From contig JABJOR010000244.1 of NCBI GenBank assembly GCA_018664265.1, positions 1 through 9,346 on the forward strand: a stretch of 9,346 nucleotides of DNA, given 5' to 3'. Both the position numbers and the translations under genes were made by a program. This document shows positions 6,539 to 9,346 of the stretch, piece after piece; the first letter of the stretch is position 1; each line of letters begins with the position of its first letter. The DNA comes from Rhodospirillales bacterium (GTDB lineage Bacteria; Pseudomonadota; Alphaproteobacteria; Rhodospirillales; Casp-alpha2). The notes beneath the pieces were generated by a model that was not told the origin of the DNA, ran no database searches, and worked only from the letters and a program-made list of their open reading frames with translations.

Positions 6539-7669
6539 TCAAGAGATTAGGTCTCTAAAAAATTGAATGACCTGAAAATGCTCAAGATCGTTCCAGGTTA
6601 CAAAAACGAATATCATGATTAATAGAATCAAACCGAAGCCAAAACCATATTCCTGGGCTTTTTCATTAAGTGGTTTTCCTCTGATAAGCTCTGCTGCATA
6701 GAATACCAAATGGCCACCATCGAGCATAGGGATTGGGAACAAATTGATTAATCCCAGATTGACAGATAAAGCAGCCATGAAAACGATTAAGTTAATAATG
6801 CCGCCTTCTGCCATATCACCGGATATTTGGGCAATTCGTAGCGGGCCTCCCAGGTCTTCTGTTCCACGATCCCCAGAGAACATCTCTCCAAGGTATGAAA
6901 GAATACCGCTAACCATACTGGTGGTTCGTTCAACACCAAACCATGCCGCTTTAAAAAAACCGACGCTTTCATAATCTACTTGTTCTGGATCCGGTGTAAC
7001 ACCCAGTTGCCCATAGGTTTCACCGGATGCGCTTGTGATTAAACGTGGCGTTACAGTAAGTGCGATCTCTGCGTTCTCACGAAGTACGATAACGCCTAAA
7101 TTAACCGCTGGACTATTGCGTATAACCTCTTGCAAGTCGCTGAAAAGGCGAATTTCTTTTCCGTTAATCTCAATGATACGGTCGCCTTGCAAAATGCCAG
7201 CTTCTTCTGCTGCACTATCTGGCATGACGGTGCCTATTCCAGCATGAGGGACCGGGGAACCAACAATCCAGGCTAAAAGGAAGAACACTACTGCTGCAAA
7301 AATGAAATTCGCTATAGGACCAGCAGCGACAATAGCTGTACGTTGCCCAAGGGTTTTGTGAGCGAAGGAAACAGATTTTTCCTCATCAGTGAGAGGCGTG
7401 TTTTCTTCTTCTTTGCCATCGGCCTCAGTATCGCTTTGGCCGAACATTTTAACGTAGCCACCGAGTGGAATCGCGCTGATTTTCCAACGGGTTCCAGCTT
7501 TGTTGTACCATCCGAAGAGCTCTGGTCCAAAACCAATAGAAAAGACTTCAATCCGAACACCAGCACGAACGGCAACCCAATAATGTCCGAGTTCGTGAAC
7601 ATAAACCAAGATGGTTAAAACGACTAAAAAAGGAACAGTGTTGTCCCAGACGGCATTAAAAATTTCCAT
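6539..7669 (-). CDS. rseP: RIP site-2 metalloprotease RseP/MmpA
   Basis: This is an inner-membrane M50 zinc protease that cuts substrates within the membrane. In E. coli RseP cleaves the anti-sigma factor RseA; the Caulobacter homologue MmpA cleaves PodJ. HELGH (25-29) in the first membrane segment supplies the zinc ligands H25 and H29 and the catalytic E26. NLFPIPMLDGGH (309-320) supplies the third ligand D317. Membrane segments are near 10-32, 111-137, 293-325 and 344-360. AAGPIANF (115-122) is a family motif. One PDZ domain spans about 142-210 (GIGTVMPDSAAEEAGILQGD). The 376 residues are shorter than E. coli RseP (450, two PDZ domains) but fit alphaproteobacterial members. The ATG at 7669 gives a normal N-terminus, although no clear Shine-Dalgarno precedes it. 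The natural substrate here cannot be told from the sequence. Confidence 0.97.
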   Translation of the reverse strand: MEIFNAVWDNTVPFLVVLTILVYVHELGHYWVAVRAGVRIEVFSIGFGPELFGWYNKAGTRWKISAIPLGGYVKMFGQSDTEADGKEEENTPLTDEEKSVSFAHKTLGQRTAIVAAGPIANFIFAAVVFFLLAWIVGSPVPHAGIGTVMPDSAAEEAGILQGDRIIEINGKEIRLFSDLQEVIRNSPAVNLGVIVLRENAEIALTVTPRLITSASGETYGQLGVTPDPEQVDYESVGFFKAAWFGVERTTSMVSGILSYLGEMFSGDRGTEDLGGPLRIAQISGDMAEGGIINLIVFMAALSVNLGLINLFPIPMLDGGHLVFYAAELIRGKPLNEKAQEYGFGFGLILLIMIFVFVTWNDLEHFQVIQFFRDLIS

Positions 7670-7721
7670 TAACTACAATCACTAACTATTAATTCAAATC
7701 AACAATCAAAGAATCTACAGA
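7670..7721 (-). other. 52-base intergenic leader between dxr and rseP, C-poor with short direct repeats
   Basis: This is the longest non-coding stretch in the window. By hand count it is 13/52 G+C, with only two C residues on the coding strand. TGATTGT occurs twice on that strand (7708-7702 and 7681-7675), and TAGTTA occurs twice (7688-7683 and 7675-7670, the latter abutting the rseP ATG). There is no hairpin and no T-tract terminator. I cannot support a sigma-70 promoter: TTGATT hexamers are present but no good -10 lies at 16-18 bases. It may be an unstructured translation leader or hold an unrecognised site. Confidence 0.4.
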
Positions 7722-8921
7722 TTATATATGCATGAATTTAGATATAATTAAGGCACTAGCCTTATTTCGTGCATCTTGGTCTGTTTCGTGAACATCATCT
7801 AATGTATCAATTGATCGTACAGCACATTCAGAAAGAACCTCTTCCACTACCCTCGCAATGTCCAAAAATCCAATGTCTCCGGCAAGAAAATGTTGTACGG
7901 CAATTTCGTTGGCTGCATTTAACACACACGGTCTACAACCTCCAGCACGAAGGCTTTCCCTGGCAAGATTTAGAGCCGGAAACCGCTTAAAATCCGGTTG
8001 TTCGAACGTCAATGAGCCAATATCCGATAAATCAAGCCTTGGAGAAGGTGTGGCAATGCGATCTGGCCATGCCAGGGCGTAAGATATTGGTGTGCTCATA
8101 TCCGGTGTCCCCAGTTGCGCCAAAACCGATCCGTCTACATATCCAACCATTGAATGAATGACGGATTGCGGATGTACCAATGTTTCAATCTGGTCAAGTG
8201 CTACAGGGAATAAGTGATAAGCTTCTATTAATTCAAGGCCTTTATTCATCATGGTTGCTGAATCAATAGAAATTTTTGCCCCCATTTGCCAAACAGGATG
8301 TGCAACGGCCTGCTGTGGTGTTGCATGTGCCATATCTTCATGGGAACTGGTCCTAAATGGGCCGCCTGAGGCCGTCAGGATAATTTTTTCCACGCGTTCA
8401 GGATGATCAAAATCAAAAACCTGATATATGGCATTGTGCTCTGAATCTGTGGGAATCAGAGTTGCATTGTTGGCTTTAACTTCCGCCATGAATAAATCAC
8501 CGGCTGCAACCAGACATTCCTTATTGGCAAGACCAATGGTTGCGCCGCGCCGCACGGCACTCAGGGTTGGTTTCAAACCTGCTGCACCAACGATCCCTGC
8601 TATGATGATTTCTGAAGACAGATTTGCAGCATCAACAACGGCTTGTTCGCCTGCGGCGATCTCAATATCGGTGCCTGCCAGGGCGTCTTTCAACAATCCG
8701 TAAGATGCATCATCGGCGACAACGGCTAATTCCGGTTTTAACTTTCGAGCTTGATCTGCAAGCAGTTTTACGTTGGTGTTGGCCGTGAGAGTAATAACTC
8801 GAAACTTTTCTGGAGTTCGTTCAATCAAATCTATGGTGTTACAGCCCACAGACCCAGTAGAGCCCAGTACACTCACTGTTTTTTGTTCCGTGGAACTTTC
8901 TGATTGGTAGCTCAACCCCAT
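7722..8921 (-). CDS. dxr: 1-deoxy-D-xylulose 5-phosphate reductoisomerase (DXR/IspC)
   Basis: DXR is a cytosolic enzyme that converts 1-deoxyxylulose 5-phosphate to 2-C-methylerythritol 4-phosphate with NADPH. It is the committed step of the MEP isoprenoid pathway and the target of fosmidomycin. The 399 residues match the family. The NADPH-binding loop is GSTGSVG (20-26), followed by GLANKECLV (130-138). The divalent-metal ligands are D159 and E161 in PTDSEHNAIYQ (157-167) and E230 in MNKGLELIEA (225-234), matching E. coli D150, E152 and E231. ASGGPFR (184-190) and HPVWQMG (208-214) complete the active site and flexible lid. The C-terminal domain contains LNAANEIAV (334-342). The start is the ATG at 8921, overlapping the end of cdsA by 10 bases, with only a distant GGGA upstream. 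About 14 extra residues precede the core, with no sign of a targeting signal. Confidence 0.98.
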   Translation of the reverse strand: MGLSYQSESSTEQKTVSVLGSTGSVGCNTIDLIERTPEKFRVITLTANTNVKLLADQARKLKPELAVVADDASYGLLKDALAGTDIEIAAGEQAVVDAANLSSEIIIAGIVGAAGLKPTLSAVRRGATIGLANKECLVAAGDLFMAEVKANNATLIPTDSEHNAIYQVFDFDHPERVEKIILTASGGPFRTSSHEDMAHATPQQAVAHPVWQMGAKISIDSATMMNKGLELIEAYHLFPVALDQIETLVHPQSVIHSMVGYVDGSVLAQLGTPDMSTPISYALAWPDRIATPSPRLDLSDIGSLTFEQPDFKRFPALNLARESLRAGGCRPCVLNAANEIAVQHFLAGDIGFLDIARVVEEVLSECAVRSIDTLDDVHETDQDARNKASALIISKFMHI

Positions 8922-9346
8922 GATAAATTTAGTCCCAGATTAAAATAGACAGCTATCGCGGCACCTATTGCGGCTGCCATAAGGCCATCAATACGATCAA
9001 GAATTCCACCATGCCCAGGTATGATTGCCCCGCTATCTTTAACACCAAAATGGCGTTTGGCATAGGATTCTAGCAAGTCTCCCAATTGGGATAACCCTCC
9101 GATAACGACACTACAAATAACAAGGGAGATGGCAATAGATCCATCATTGAGTATATACCCACTCACAGCACCGACGATACCAGCTGAAATCAATGCCCCA
9201 ATAAACCCGGCCCAGGTTTTTTTCGGGCTGACTTTCGGGGCAAATTTAGGCCCTCCAATGGTTGATCCTGCCAAATAGGCTCCCGTATCGGCAGACCACA
9301 CAAGCGCAAATAACCAAAACAACATAATCTGCCCGGAATCCTCAGG
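8912..9346 (-). CDS. cdsA: Phosphatidate cytidylyltransferase, C-terminal part (5' end outside window)
   Basis: CdsA is an integral inner-membrane enzyme that makes CDP-diacylglycerol from phosphatidate and CTP, the precursor of the major phospholipids. The frame is open to the window edge, so the 144 codons seen are the C-terminal half and the methionine at 9325 is internal. Visible motifs are WSADTGAYLAG and SPKKTWAGFIGA, which are conserved in the family. The full CDS signature follows, KRHFGVKDSGAIIPGHGG then LDRIDG, with the conserved KD and the two metal-binding aspartates of DRID. Hydrophobic membrane segments lie between these motifs and at the C-terminus. The stop overlaps the dxr start by 10 bases. 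In related genomes uppS commonly lies upstream; that is inference here. Confidence 0.97.
   Translation of the reverse strand, partial: PEDSGQIMLFWLFALVWSADTGAYLAGSTIGGPKFAPKVSPKKTWAGFIGALISAGIVGAVSGYILNDGSIAISLVICSVVIGGLSQLGDLLESYAKRHFGVKDSGAIIPGHGGILDRIDGLMAAAIGAAIAVYFNLGLNLSWG

Noticed and set aside
6542..6556. Inverted repeat AGAGA-N5-TCTCT near the 3' end of rseP, considered as a terminator
   Set aside because: The stem is only 5 bp, lies inside the coding sequence, and has no following T-tract on the transcribed strand.
7669..7692. Two TTAA tetramers in the dxr-rseP gap, considered as a CtrA site
   Set aside because: The CtrA consensus needs two TTAA separated by 7 bases; these are 16 apart and the surrounding bases do not fit.
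1..9346. A novel defence, mobile or biosynthetic system
   Set aside because: Every part of the window is accounted for by ten conserved envelope genes in a well-known order, with no foreign-looking segment, repeat array or unexplained gene.

Overview
The window is an uninterrupted block of conserved cell-envelope housekeeping genes, all on the minus strand, so transcription runs from high to low coordinates. The gene order, the use of LpxI (not LpxH) for lipid X formation, dxr lying between cdsA and rseP, and the protein sequences point to an alphaproteobacterium with moderately AT-rich DNA by eye. I cannot place it at genus level. No rRNA, tRNA, CRISPR, transposon, phage or plasmid sequence is visible.

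In transcription order the genes are: cdsA (3' part only; the 5' end lies beyond base 9346), dxr, rseP, bamA, skp/ompH, lpxD, fabZ, lpxA, lpxI and lpxB (5' part only; it runs off at base 1). Neighbours overlap by 10-11 bases (cdsA/dxr, lpxA/lpxI, lpxI/lpxB) or are separated by 2-7 bases. The exceptions are dxr-rseP (52 bases) and rseP-bamA (31 bases). I see no terminator hairpin between genes, which fits one long operon with translational coupling. No stretch over 300 bases lacks a gene.

The genes form three linked groups. CdsA and Dxr supply precursors: CDP-diacylglycerol for phospholipids, and MEP for isoprenoids, including the undecaprenyl carrier. RseP, BamA and Skp handle envelope proteolysis, outer-membrane protein assembly and periplasmic chaperoning. 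LpxA, LpxD, LpxI and LpxB carry out four steps of lipid A synthesis (LpxC and LpxK are not in the window). FabZ consumes the same 3-hydroxyacyl-ACP pool that feeds LpxA and LpxD, so it links fatty acid and lipid A synthesis.

I looked for an undescribed system and did not find one. The observations worth a second look are small: a TTG-initiated skp whose ribosome binding site contains the bamA stop codon, a 52-base C-poor leader before rseP with short direct repeats, a three-codon minicistron between lpxD and fabZ, and residue-level predictions for LpxA, LpxI and RseP.
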